Assembly: GCF_040361195.1 (NCBI RefSeq) | Contig: NZ_APNE01000003.1 | Source of the DNA: Salinisphaera hydrothermalis | GTDB taxonomy: Bacteria > Pseudomonadota > Gammaproteobacteria > Nevskiales > Salinisphaeraceae | Direction: 5' to 3' (one strand) | DNA length: 64,000 nucleotides | Shown: piece by piece, positions 52,671 to 60,523 of the stretch | How the letters are laid out: every line of letters begins with the position of its first letter | Position numbering within the stretch: the first letter of the stretch is position 1 | Made by a program: the position numbers and the translations under genes | The notes under the pieces: generated by a model | Seen by the model: the letters and a program-made list of their open reading frames with translations, nothing else | Database searches by the model: none | Told to the model about the DNA's origin: nothing

Positions 52671-53333
52671 CATGGTCTCGCCGCGTAGCGTGATCACCGG
52701 CCAGCCGGCCTCGCGTGCGGCGGCGGCGAGTCGCGGGTCGGGGTCGACCGCCACCGGGCGATCGGCCCAGCGCAGCAACGGCAAATCGTTGTGTGAGTCG
52801 GAATAGAACGTAATCGTTTCCGGCGCGGCGTCCAGGCTCGCGACGAAATCCCGGGCGCGTGTGATCTTGCCCTCACGATAAGACGGTGTGCCGGCGATCG
52901 CGCCGGTATAGGCGCCGTCCACGACTTCCGGCTCGGTCGCGATCAGGTGCTCGATGCCGAGCAGCTCGGCGATGGGCTCGGTCACAAAGCGATTGGTCGC
53001 GGTGATGATGGCCAGGGTATCGCCGCGGCGGCGATGGAAGTCCACCACCGCGCTGGCCTGACGCGCCACCACGGGGCCGATGCGCTCGGCGACGAAACGC
53101 GCTCGTAGCGCGTGCATGCGCGCGATCGGCTCGTCTATCAATGGTTGCAGCACGAACCGCTGATACGCATGGATATCCAGTTCGCCCGCGTCGTACTGGG
53201 CTTTGAATTGCTCGTTGGCGCGGGCATAGGTCGGCCCGTCAACCACGGCTTCGTCGACCAGGAAACGCCCCCACTCGTAGTCGCTATCCCCTTCGAGCAG
53301 GGTCTGATCGAGATCGAAAAAAGTCAGTCGCAC
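52656..53333 (-). CDS. HAD-IB family phosphatase
   Basis: The 225-residue protein has motif I FDLDQTLL (nucleophile Asp and acid/base Asp), motif II IITATN, a Lys in YREGKITRA and motif IV FYSDSHNDLPLL. Its place divergent from rppH matches the HAD gene next to rppH in Pseudomonas (PA0335/PA0336, from memory). It probably acts on a small phosphorylated metabolite; histidinol-phosphate and phosphoserine have been proposed for relatives. The region to rppH is 196 bases and AT-rich near the rppH start. Confidence 0.85.
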   Translation of the reverse strand: MRLTFFDLDQTLLEGDSDYEWGRFLVDEAVVDGPTYARANEQFKAQYDAGELDIHAYQRFVLQPLIDEPIARMHALRARFVAERIGPVVARQASAVVDFHRRRGDTLAIITATNRFVTEPIAELLGIEHLIATEPEVVDGAYTGAIAGTPSYREGKITRARDFVASLDAAPETITFYSDSHNDLPLLRWADRPVAVDPDPRLAAAAREAGWPVITLRGETMPAID

Positions 53334-53529
53334 GTCGGGGCTCCCGGCTGGCGTTGAAAATCGAAGACGGGTAATGATGACGGCTGCAAGGGGCCGTGGG
53401 AAGCGGGGAAATTAGAGCACAATAGAATTGCGTGCCGTCTGCATCGATTCGATGGATTCAGCCTGTGTTTTTTCGTTTCTTGCGATTTTATGAAAGAATT
53501 GATTCAGTAGTTTTACCGAGGGTCGTGTC

Positions 53530-54015
53530 GTGATTGATGCACAAGGGTTCCGAGCGAACGTCGGCATCATCTTGAGCAATCAGCAAGGTCAGGTGTTCTG
53601 GGCCAAGCGCATTGGTCAGCAATCCTGGCAATTCCCTCAAGGCGGTATTCGCCAGGGCGAGGATGCAACGGCTGCTCTGTATCGCGAATTGGAAGAAGAG
53701 GTTGGGTTGCGCCCGGAACACGTCGAGATCGTCGGCGCAACCCGTAGCTGGCTGCGTTATCGCCTGCCCAAGCGCTATATCCGGCGCCATCGTCAACCGC
53801 TCTGCATCGGCCAGAAACAGAAATGGTTCATGTTGCAGCTGGTCGCGCCCGAGTCCTGCGTGCGCTTCGATGCCACTGAGAAACCCGAATTCGACGGTTA
53901 CCGTTGGGTAGATTATTGGCACCCGGTGGATGAAGTCGTGTTCTTCAAGCGGCAGGTTTACCAGCGCGCGCTCGATGAACTCGCTTGTTGCCTGAACCCT
54001 GGCCCGGCGCCCTGA
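53530..54015 (+). CDS. rppH: RNA pyrophosphohydrolase
   Basis: The 161-residue Nudix enzyme removes pyrophosphate from 5'-triphosphate mRNA ends to trigger decay. The Nudix box GGIRQGEDATAALYRELEEEVGL (about 37-59) fits the consensus. FRANVGIIL at the start and WQFPQGG are RppH hallmarks. The start is GTG at 53530, matching the usual MID.DGFR N-terminus. An AT-rich leader of about 60 bases precedes it. Confidence 0.96.
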   Translation: MIDAQGFRANVGIILSNQQGQVFWAKRIGQQSWQFPQGGIRQGEDATAALYRELEEEVGLRPEHVEIVGATRSWLRYRLPKRYIRRHRQPLCIGQKQKWFMLQLVAPESCVRFDATEKPEFDGYRWVDYWHPVDEVVFFKRQVYQRALDELACCLNPGPAP

Positions 54016-54085
54016 TCGCGAGGACAGGCGAGGCGACTCCGCCGCTGTCAGTAGCGTGCGGCGAGACCGATATAAGCATTCTTAG

Positions 54086-54114
54086 TTGACAATAATTCTC
54101 ATTAGCGTTGTACT
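54086..54114 (+). promoter_or_regulatory. Sigma-70 promoter overlapped by a Fur box
   Basis: TTGACA at 54086-54091 and TGTACT at 54109-54114 are 17 bases apart. GACAATAATTCTCATTAGC at 54088-54106 matches the 19-base Fur consensus at 14 positions and covers the spacer, an arrangement suited to iron-dependent repression. It lies 21 bases before the bfd start, and bfr follows. Confidence 0.78.
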
Positions 54115-54134
54115 GCGCGTCGGAGGTAATGCTC

Positions 54135-54365
54135 ATGTACGTTTGCGTGTGCAATGCGGTCACCGACTGCCAGATTCGCGAAGCCTACTGCGAGGGCGCT
54201 TGCAGCATGCGTCTGCTGCGTCAAAAGCTCGGCGTAGCCGGGTGTTGCGGCCGCTGCGCGCCCTGCGCTCGCGACGTGCTGCGCGAGTGTCGTCAGGAAA
54301 GCGAGCGCCGCGCCGCCATGGCCGAGGAGCAGGCCCAGCCGTTGCCCGTTGCCGCGACGGCCTGA
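54135..54365 (+). CDS. bfd: Bacterioferritin-associated ferredoxin
   Basis: The 76-residue [2Fe-2S] protein reduces the heme of bacterioferritin to release stored iron. The four ligands Cys4, Cys6, Cys38 and Cys41 fall at the same positions as in E. coli Bfd; four further cysteines (12, 19, 23 and 37) are unusual, as is Cys44. GGAGG lies eight bases before the ATG at 54135. The last 20 residues are an Ala/Glu-rich tail. It is controlled by a Fur-type promoter and lies 80 bases upstream of bfr. Confidence 0.93.
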   Translation: MYVCVCNAVTDCQIREAYCEGACSMRLLRQKLGVAGCCGRCAPCARDVLRECRQESERRAAMAEEQAQPLPVAATA

Positions 54366-54445
54366 CGCGTATCGGCCCCATTTGTGTGGCGTGAAGTCTT
54401 TGGCTAGGCTTGCTGGGAGTTCTCAGGCCCACACAGGAACAAGCA

Positions 54446-54943
54446 ATGAAAGGCGACGCAACCGTCATCAAATATCTGCAGGAAGGGCTCAAACTGGAGT
54501 TGACCGCTATCAACCAGTATTTCCTGCACGCACGCATGTACGAAGACATGGGCTTCTTCGAACTCGGTAAGCACGAGTACAACGAGTCCATTGAGGAAAT
54601 GCATCACGCGGATCGCTTCATCAAGCGCATTCTGTTCCTCAATGGTCTGCCCAACCTGCAGGATCTGGGCAAGCTACGCATCGGCGAGAAACCCCAGGAA
54701 ATGCTCGAATGCGACTTGGCGGCGGAATACGAAGGCCACGCTCATTACAAGGAAGCGATCAAGGTCTGCGAAGAGGCCGGCGACTACGCCACGCGTGATC
54801 TGTTCGTCGAGATCCTGGCGGACGAGGAAGAACATATCGACTACATCGAAACCCAGCTCGATCTGATCAAGAGCATGGGCGAGGCGAACTATCTGCAGTC
54901 GCAGACCGGCCCCAACATCAACCAGACGCCAGACGCCGAATAA
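54446..54943 (+). CDS. bfr: Bacterioferritin
   Basis: The 165-residue subunit of the 24-mer heme ferritin stores iron. Ferroxidase ligands are visible: Glu18, Glu51, His54, the Glu in AAEYEGH near 94, and Glu/His in DEEEHID near 127-130. The heme ligand Met52 is present. A short hydrophilic tail after 158 is slightly longer than usual. It follows bfd, which mobilises its iron, and a strong terminator ends the unit. Confidence 0.96.
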   Translation: MKGDATVIKYLQEGLKLELTAINQYFLHARMYEDMGFFELGKHEYNESIEEMHHADRFIKRILFLNGLPNLQDLGKLRIGEKPQEMLECDLAAEYEGHAHYKEAIKVCEEAGDYATRDLFVEILADEEEHIDYIETQLDLIKSMGEANYLQSQTGPNINQTPDAE

Positions 54944-54969
54944 CGGGCGATTGGCACGGTCCGAAAAGA

Positions 54970-55002
54970 AACCCGCCGTGAGCGATCACGGCGGGTTTTT
55001 TC
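54970..55002 (+). terminator. Rho-independent terminator after bfr
   Basis: AACCCGCCGTG and CACGGCGGGTT form a perfect 11-bp stem with a 6-base loop, followed by a run of Ts. It starts 26 bases after the bfr stop. The upstream A-rich side gives only a partial U-run for the convergent hemJ gene. Confidence 0.93.
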
Positions 55003-55022
55003 TTGGCGGAACCCGCCGTCGG

Positions 55023-55451
55023 TCAGAACGGTTTGACGAAGACCAGTAGCATGATCAGCAACAGCAAGGCCGTTGGCACGACGGTCATGCCGCGATAGAA
55101 GGAAGGGGTGCGGCTGGCCCGATCCTCGCGCAACTTTTTTGCTTGCACCTGGCACCAGCCGTGGTAACCGATCATCAGTACGACCAGGGTGAGCTTGGCA
55201 TGGAACCAGCCGTTCGCCGCAAGCCAGCCTCCCCCGAGCAGTGTCAGCATCCAGATGCCGAATACGATCGTGGCAAGAGCAGCGATCGACATCAGCATCG
55301 AGAGTTGGCGCTCGAGGCCCGCAAACCGAGCGCGCTCGGCCTGGCCCTGCGTCGCGGCGTGGGTAGCGAACAGCCAGGGCAGGCTCAGTAGCCCGGCGAG
55401 CCACAGCACCATGGATGTGACGTGCAAGGCCTCGATCCAAAGAAACAGCAT
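55023..55451 (-). CDS. hemJ: Protoporphyrinogen oxidase HemJ (UPF0093 family)
   Basis: The 142-residue membrane protein has four helices and HemJ features: WIEALHVTSMVLWLAGLLSLPWLFATHA with a conserved His, and WFHAKLTLVVLMIGYHGWC with Lys and His. It catalyses protoporphyrinogen IX to protoporphyrin IX, the penultimate step of heme synthesis, in bacteria lacking HemG/HemY. AGGAGA precedes the ATG. Its position next to bfr/bfd, a heme ferritin, is sensible. It converges on the bfr terminator. Confidence 0.87.
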   Translation of the reverse strand: MLFLWIEALHVTSMVLWLAGLLSLPWLFATHAATQGQAERARFAGLERQLSMLMSIAALATIVFGIWMLTLLGGGWLAANGWFHAKLTLVVLMIGYHGWCQVQAKKLREDRASRTPSFYRGMTVVPTALLLLIMLLVFVKPF

Positions 55452-55535
55452 GCGGTTCTCCTACAGCGATGGGGCAACGGCACCATTGTATCGGTCATGA
55501 ATGCTGGGGCCGCATGGCGCGACCTGTTGTCGCAG

Positions 55536-57329
55536 TCAGCGGCGATAAGTCGCGGCGACGGCGGCCGGCGTAAGGATGCCGTAGGGCGTCGGATGGCGCC
55601 CGGTCAGCGAGGTCGCGCGCTGGACCACCAGGGCCTCGGCTTCGGTGGACTCGAACTGATCGTAGGCTTCCTGCAGGCTGGCGCGCACATCGATCGGATA
55701 GGCATCGGCGCGGTGAGCGGGAATATCCATGAGATCGATCGCACGACTCGGGTCGCCGGTCTCGTCCTCGGCCAGCATGCGCTTGAGTTCGTCCGGGCGC
55801 ATGAGCTGGGCGCGGCCTTCGGCCGGCCGGATCAACAGCCAGTCGACACCGGCGTCCAGGGCATCGACGACCGCGCCTCGGGTGGTCTTGGCATCGAGCA
55901 CGCGGAAACGTCGGTTCATGGCGTTCAACACACTGGCCCGCCGCAAATACTGCGAGACGGGGTCGTTGCGATAATCGAGTCCGCGCCGGCGCATGAGCAA
56001 ACGGAAGATCGAATCCGAAACCGCGATCCGGCGCGATACAACCAGCGCGGCGATGATCACGAGCATGCCCGGGAGCACCATATCGGTCTGGCCGGACAGT
56101 TCGAGTACCGCCACCAGGGCCGACAACGGCGCCTGTAATACCGCGGCCATCATGGCGCCAATGCCGAGCAAGGCGTACAAGCCCGGACCGCTGACCGGAA
56201 TGGGCAGCAGGCCGGCGGCAGCGGCGCCGAACGCGCTACCCAGGGCGGCCCCGGCGACGAACATGGGCAGAATGACCCCGCCCGGGATGGCAGCGGCGAC
56301 TGCAAACAGGGTGGCCACGAGCTTGGCCAGGCCGATGCCGAGCGACATCGTGGCGCCGTAGTCGCCGGCCAGCGCGCGGTTCACGGTCTCGAAGCCCAAA
56401 CCCATGATCTGCGGAAAGACGATAGCCAGCACGCCCGTGACCAGGCCGGCGAGCGCCATGCGCAGGCTGATCCGTATCTTGGCGAAATACGGCACGGTCT
56501 GGCCCACCAAGCGCGTAAAGCCGCCGCCGAGTACGCCGAGCGCAAGGCCCATCGCGGTCATGATCGGCAACTCGGCGGCGTGGAAATGCTCGGCGGCACC
56601 GGTCAGGCCGGGGTGCACGTTGGGCAGATCCAGCGTGACCAGCGACCCGCTCACGGCGGCGAGAATGATCGGCGCGAAACCGGCGATGGTGTACTCCATC
56701 ATCACCACTTCCATCGCGAAAATCACCGCGGCCAGCGGGGTATTGAACGACGCGGCGATACCGGCCGCCGTGCCGCAACCCACCAGCGTGCGCACGCTGT
56801 TGTTGGGCAGCGACAAGCGTCGGGCTAGCCAGCTTCCCGTGAATGCGCCCGCGTGTACGGCCGTGCCTTCGCGGCCGACCGACTGGCCGGTGGCGATCGA
56901 AATCGCCGACGCGGCGAGATCGGTGAGCGCCGCCCGTAGCGGTAGCAGGCCCTGGTAATACATCAGGCGTTCGATGACATGCACGATGCCGTTTTCCAGC
57001 GCCTTGTGCCGCCACTCGACGATCAGGCCGAGCACGAGCGCGCCGATGATTGGCACGGCGAGGCGAAAGGCCAGATCGGATTCGACGAAAGTGTCCTGGT
57101 GATCGCCGAAAAGCGCGAACAGCGGCAGCTGAATCGCTTCGATGAGGCCGTAGAGCACGAGGATGGCCGCCCCGGCGAGGCCGCCGGTGACCGCGCCCAG
57201 CAGGCATAACAAGCCCAGGCCCGGCGTGTTTTCGACGTCCGCCAGCTGGCTGCGCCAATGCTCCGTGCGGCGAGACCAGGCGCGCCGAACACGTCGGCGC
57301 CAATGCACCATGCGGGACTTCGGCGGCAT
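55536..57329 (-). CDS. ClC-family chloride channel/antiporter with C-terminal extension
   Basis: The 597-residue protein has the ClC core (about 35-450) with the gating-glutamate motif GQSVGREGTAVHAG (GREGT instead of GREGP), GCGTAAGIAASFNTPLAAVIFAMEV and PGGVILPMFVAGAALGSAFG. The last ~130 residues form a poorly conserved CBS-like cytosolic region. The conserved Glu suggests Cl-/H+ exchange rather than a channel. The start could be Met1 or Met7 (57311). It is divergent from argC by 260 bases; no functional link is evident. Confidence 0.9.
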   Translation of the reverse strand: MPPKSRMVHWRRRVRRAWSRRTEHWRSQLADVENTPGLGLLCLLGAVTGGLAGAAILVLYGLIEAIQLPLFALFGDHQDTFVESDLAFRLAVPIIGALVLGLIVEWRHKALENGIVHVIERLMYYQGLLPLRAALTDLAASAISIATGQSVGREGTAVHAGAFTGSWLARRLSLPNNSVRTLVGCGTAAGIAASFNTPLAAVIFAMEVVMMEYTIAGFAPIILAAVSGSLVTLDLPNVHPGLTGAAEHFHAAELPIMTAMGLALGVLGGGFTRLVGQTVPYFAKIRISLRMALAGLVTGVLAIVFPQIMGLGFETVNRALAGDYGATMSLGIGLAKLVATLFAVAAAIPGGVILPMFVAGAALGSAFGAAAAGLLPIPVSGPGLYALLGIGAMMAAVLQAPLSALVAVLELSGQTDMVLPGMLVIIAALVVSRRIAVSDSIFRLLMRRRGLDYRNDPVSQYLRRASVLNAMNRRFRVLDAKTTRGAVVDALDAGVDWLLIRPAEGRAQLMRPDELKRMLAEDETGDPSRAIDLMDIPAHRADAYPIDVRASLQEAYDQFESTEAEALVVQRATSLTGRHPTPYGILTPAAVAATYRR

Positions 57330-57589
57330 GCGGCGGAGTCGACCTCCCTGGAGGCTGGTTTGCCATGCGACGGCCAGTGCCCGGCAAACGACGACTGGCG
57401 GTCAGCCCGGTCGCTGCGCTCGCGGTCCAATTACTTTACACGAGCAAGAGGGCTGGCTGGATGGCGATAGCACGCCACGATGCGACGGTGGGCGGCGTTG
57501 CTTTGTACGGGAGGAGCCGGCGGCTGGGGTTCGACCAATGGCGAGTGGTAATATGCGACGTTGATTTTTATGGCAGTAGCGATCGAGTC

Positions 57590-58630
57590 ATGACTGGCAG
57601 GCAGAAAATAGGTCTGGTCGGCGGTACGGGATACGCCGGGGCTGAGTTACTGCGTCTGTTGTCGGCGCACCCGGAGGCCGAGATCGCAGCGGTGACCTCG
57701 CGTAGCGCCGCAGGCACGCCGGTTGCCGATGCTTACCCGCAGCTGCGCGGTGTGGTCGATCTGGCGTTTTCGACTCCGGACGAGGGCGGCCTCGAGAGTT
57801 GCGACGTGGTGTTCTTCGCCACGCCGCACGCCGCGGCCATGCACGACGTGCCGCGCCTGCTCGACGCTGGCGTTCGCGTCATCGATCTTTCGGCCGATTT
57901 CCGGTTGCGCGATGCCGAGCTCTGGGCCCAGTGGTACAACACCGAGCACGCCGCGCCCGAACTGATCGAGCGCGCGGTCTATGGCCTGCCCGAACTCGGG
58001 CGGCGCGAGGCGATCGCGGCCGCCGATCTGGTGGCCTGCCCGGGGTGCTATCCGACCGCGATCCTGCTGGGATTCAAGCCGCTGGTCGATGCCGGTGTCG
58101 TCGATCTCGATCGGTTGATTGCAGATGCCAAGACCGGCGTCTCGGGCGCCGGCATGAAGCTGGCTCCGGGATTCCTGTTCGCCGAGGCGACCGATTCCTT
58201 CAAAGCCTACGGCGTGGCCGGGCATCGGCATCTGCCGGAGATTCGCCAGTTCCTGGGCGAGTTGGCCCGGCGCGAGGTCGGATTGACGTTCGTGCCGCAT
58301 CTGGTCCCCATGGTGCGCGGGATTCATGCGACCCTGTACGCGAGCCTTACCGAGAACGCCGATTTGCAGCAGCTCTACGAGCAGGCCTATGCCGACGAGC
58401 CGTTCGTCGATGTGTTGGCGGCCGGCGGTACACCCGAAACACGGCATGTCCGCGCTACCAACATGTGTCGTCTTGCCGTGCATCGGCCGCAGGCCGGCGA
58501 CCAGGCCGTGGTGCTGTCGACTATCGATAATCTGGTCAAGGGCGCGGCCGGGCAGGCCGTTCAGTGCTTCAACCTGATGATCGGCGCGCCGGAGACCTGC
58601 GGATTGACCGCTACGGCGCCGGTGCCCTGA
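57590..58630 (+). CDS. argC: N-acetyl-gamma-glutamyl-phosphate reductase
   Basis: The 346-residue NADPH enzyme performs the third step of arginine biosynthesis. It has IGLVGGTGYAGAELLRLL at the start, the catalytic Cys153 in PGCYPTA, KTGVSGAGMKLAPG and HRHLPEI with the general-base His, and VPHLVPMVRGIHATLYA. The ATG at 57590 starts the conserved sequence; the open frame continues upstream without homology. erpA follows at a 96-base distance, as in Pseudomonas. Confidence 0.96.
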   Translation: MTGRQKIGLVGGTGYAGAELLRLLSAHPEAEIAAVTSRSAAGTPVADAYPQLRGVVDLAFSTPDEGGLESCDVVFFATPHAAAMHDVPRLLDAGVRVIDLSADFRLRDAELWAQWYNTEHAAPELIERAVYGLPELGRREAIAAADLVACPGCYPTAILLGFKPLVDAGVVDLDRLIADAKTGVSGAGMKLAPGFLFAEATDSFKAYGVAGHRHLPEIRQFLGELARREVGLTFVPHLVPMVRGIHATLYASLTENADLQQLYEQAYADEPFVDVLAAGGTPETRHVRATNMCRLAVHRPQAGDQAVVLSTIDNLVKGAAGQAVQCFNLMIGAPETCGLTATAPVP

Positions 58631-58667
58631 ATTTTTTGAGATTTCTTGCAGACCCGCCCCTTGAAAA

Positions 58668-58693
58668 CATACGAGTCGCACTGATGTCGTATG
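58668..58693. promoter_or_regulatory. Inverted repeat upstream of erpA
   Basis: CATACGA and TCGTATG are separated by 12 bases, starting 59 bases before erpA. The symmetry suggests a dimeric regulator; IscR controls erpA in E. coli, but this sequence was not matched to an IscR consensus. The assignment is by position. Confidence 0.4.
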
Positions 58694-58726
58694 ATAGTCA
58701 ACGCGGGTTCGACACGGACAACGCTT

Positions 58727-59095
58727 ATGAGTACTGCGACTGAAACCATGGACCAGGAAGCCGGCCAGGCTGCATTGGTCTTTACTGACGCTGCGGCCAT
58801 CAAGGTCAAGGAGCTGTTGGAAGACGAGGACAACGACGCCCTCAAGCTGCGCGTGTTCGTCTCCGGCGGCGGGTGTTCGGGGTTCCAGTACGGCTTCACC
58901 TTCGACGAAAACGTCGAGGAAGGCGATACGCTGATCGAAAAACAAGGCGTGACGCTGCTGGTCGATCCCATGAGCGTGCTCTACCTCATGGGCGCCGAAA
59001 TCGATTTTTCGGATGGGATCGAAGGCGCGCAGTTCGTGATTCGTAACCCCAACGCCACAACCACTTGCGGCTGCGGTAACTCGTTCGCAGTATAG
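58727..59095 (+). CDS. erpA: A-type iron-sulfur carrier protein
   Basis: The 122-residue protein binds and delivers Fe-S clusters. The three conserved cysteines are Cys50 (GGGCSGFQYGF), Cys114 and Cys116 (TTTCGCGNSF). The N-terminus (MSTATETMDQEAGQAA) is longer than in E. coli; a second Met at 58748 could be the true start. A 29-base part of its 3' end is repeated 179 bases downstream. Confidence 0.95.
   Translation: MSTATETMDQEAGQAALVFTDAAAIKVKELLEDEDNDALKLRVFVSGGGCSGFQYGFTFDENVEEGDTLIEKQGVTLLVDPMSVLYLMGAEIDFSDGIEGAQFVIRNPNATTTCGCGNSFAV
59027..59055 (+). repeat. 29-base direct repeat, copy 1 (inside erpA)
   Basis: GCGCAGTTCGTGATTCGTAA... through 59055 recurs at 59206-59234 with two substitutions. 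In copy 1 it encodes QFVIRNPN of ErpA. Confidence 0.85.
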
Positions 59096-59121
59096 GTCCG
59101 GCCTGCGCGCCTTCGCCCCTT

Positions 59122-59154
59122 GGGGGGGGGGGGCGGCTTCGCCGCAGGCGAAGC
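59122..59154. other. G12 homopolymer followed by hairpin, 3' of erpA
   Basis: Twelve consecutive Gs at 59122-59133 are followed by GCTTCGCC/GGCGAAGC at 59136-59154, a perfect 8-bp stem with a GCA loop. The tract is prone to slippage. A second imperfect hairpin (GCTTTGC/GCAAAGC) lies about 20 bases on. Confidence 0.7.
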
Positions 59155-59205
59155 GGGGTGACAACGACGCTCGAGCTTTGCAGAGCAAAGCCCGCGCGCA
59201 GCGCG

Positions 59206-59234
59206 GCGCAGTTCGTGATTCGTCACCCCAATGC
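59206..59234 (+). repeat. 29-base direct repeat, copy 2 (downstream of erpA)
   Basis: This sequence matches erpA 59027-59055 at 27 of 29 bases and still encodes AQFVIRHPNA in one frame. It ends the 276-base gap between erpA and anmK, which contains no other gene. Confidence 0.85.
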
Positions 59235-59371
59235 TATGGCTGGCCGGGACCGTGGCGCTTTCTTCTGTCCGACTCAATCGTACCGGCGCGTCATCCTGCC
59301 GGTAGGGTTCGCGTGGCGCACTTCTTTCCGGCGTTGGCGCGCGTACGGCTGCTCTTGAGCTGCCGGGCGAG

Positions 59372-60523
59372 TCAGGAATCCATAGGCGATGGCACGTGCC
59401 AGCCGCCGAGAACCGCTAACCCGCGTGCGCCCGTTACGCCGGGCGCGTTGCCCGGGCGCCCCAGCACGCGCTGACGGGCCAGCCATGCGAACGCCAGAGC
59501 TTCGATCCAATCCGGATCGAGACCCAGGGCCTCGGTCGTTGCCACGGATCGTGGTGTGGCCAGTTGGGTCAGGCGCTCGACCAGATAACGGTTATGCACG
59601 CCCCCGCCACATAGATATAACGTCTCGCGGCCGGAGCCGAAGCGGTCGATGGCGTCGACGATAGTGATGGCCGTCAATTCGCAGAGGGTGGCTTGCACAT
59701 CGGCCGGCGTCGGCGCGTGATCGAGCGCGGCCAGGTGCCGATCCAGCCAGGCCAGGCCGAAATATTCGCGGCCCGTACTCTTCGGTGGTTCACGACGGAA
59801 ATATTCGTCGCCGAGCAGCTGCGCCAGCAGCAGGTCATCGACTCGGCCCGAGGCCGCCCAGGCGCCTTCGGCGTCGTGGCCGACGTTTCGATGGCGCTGG
59901 ATCCAGGCATCCATCAAGCCGTTGCCCGGCCCGGTATCGAAGCCGCGAATGGTCGTAGCGTCTTCGCGCGCGGTGCGGGGCAAAAGCGTGATATTGGCGA
60001 TGCCGCCGATATTTACGGCGACGCGGTTGACGTCGGCCGCAGCGAACAGCGCGGCATGAAAAGCGCATACCAGAGGGGCGCCCTGGCCCCCCAGGGCGAT
60101 GTCCGCATTGCGAAAATCCGAGACGACGGCGCAGCCGGTCTCCGCCGCGATTCGGGGCGCCGCACCGATCTGCAGGCTGAACGCCGGGTCATTATCGGGG
60201 GCATGCCAGACGGTCTGGCCATGACTGCCGATGGCAGTAACCCGTGTCGGTGCGAGCCCGGCCCGGGCGATGGCCGTGTTCGCAGCCTTGGCGAACCATT
60301 GGCCGACGGCCTGATCCAAATGACCGAACTCCAGCAGGCTCAGTCGGCGTTCGGCGTTCGACAGCTCCAGCAGTTCGCGGCGCAACGCCTCCGGCGGCGG
60401 CTCGCTGTGGGTCGCGAGGATAGCCGGCGGCTCGTCGTCGCCAGGAAAACGCGCCACGATGGCGTCGACGGCGTCCACGCTGGTGCCGGACATCAGCCCG
60501 ACATAGCAGTCTGCTGTCGTCAT
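59372..60523 (-). CDS. anmK: Anhydro-N-acetylmuramic acid kinase
   Basis: The 383-residue cytosolic kinase converts anhMurNAc to MurNAc-6-phosphate in peptidoglycan recycling. The ATP-binding GLMSGTSVDAVDA is at 9-21, with IGSHGQTVWH, the catalytic Asp in VSDFRNADIALGGQGAPL, NIGGIANIT and GFDTGPGNGLMDAW. Its ATG overlaps the M23 peptidase stop by four bases. Together with AmpD at 50.3 kb it covers two steps of cell-wall recycling. Confidence 0.96.
   Translation of the reverse strand: MTTADCYVGLMSGTSVDAVDAIVARFPGDDEPPAILATHSEPPPEALRRELLELSNAERRLSLLEFGHLDQAVGQWFAKAANTAIARAGLAPTRVTAIGSHGQTVWHAPDNDPAFSLQIGAAPRIAAETGCAVVSDFRNADIALGGQGAPLVCAFHAALFAAADVNRVAVNIGGIANITLLPRTAREDATTIRGFDTGPGNGLMDAWIQRHRNVGHDAEGAWAASGRVDDLLLAQLLGDEYFRREPPKSTGREYFGLAWLDRHLAALDHAPTPADVQATLCELTAITIVDAIDRFGSGRETLYLCGGGVHNRYLVERLTQLATPRSVATTEALGLDPDWIEALAFAWLARQRVLGRPGNAPGVTGARGLAVLGGWHVPSPMDS

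Noticed and set aside
57520..57545. GGTTCGACC, resembling a tRNA T-arm
   Set aside because: No matching acceptor, D or anticodon arms surround it.
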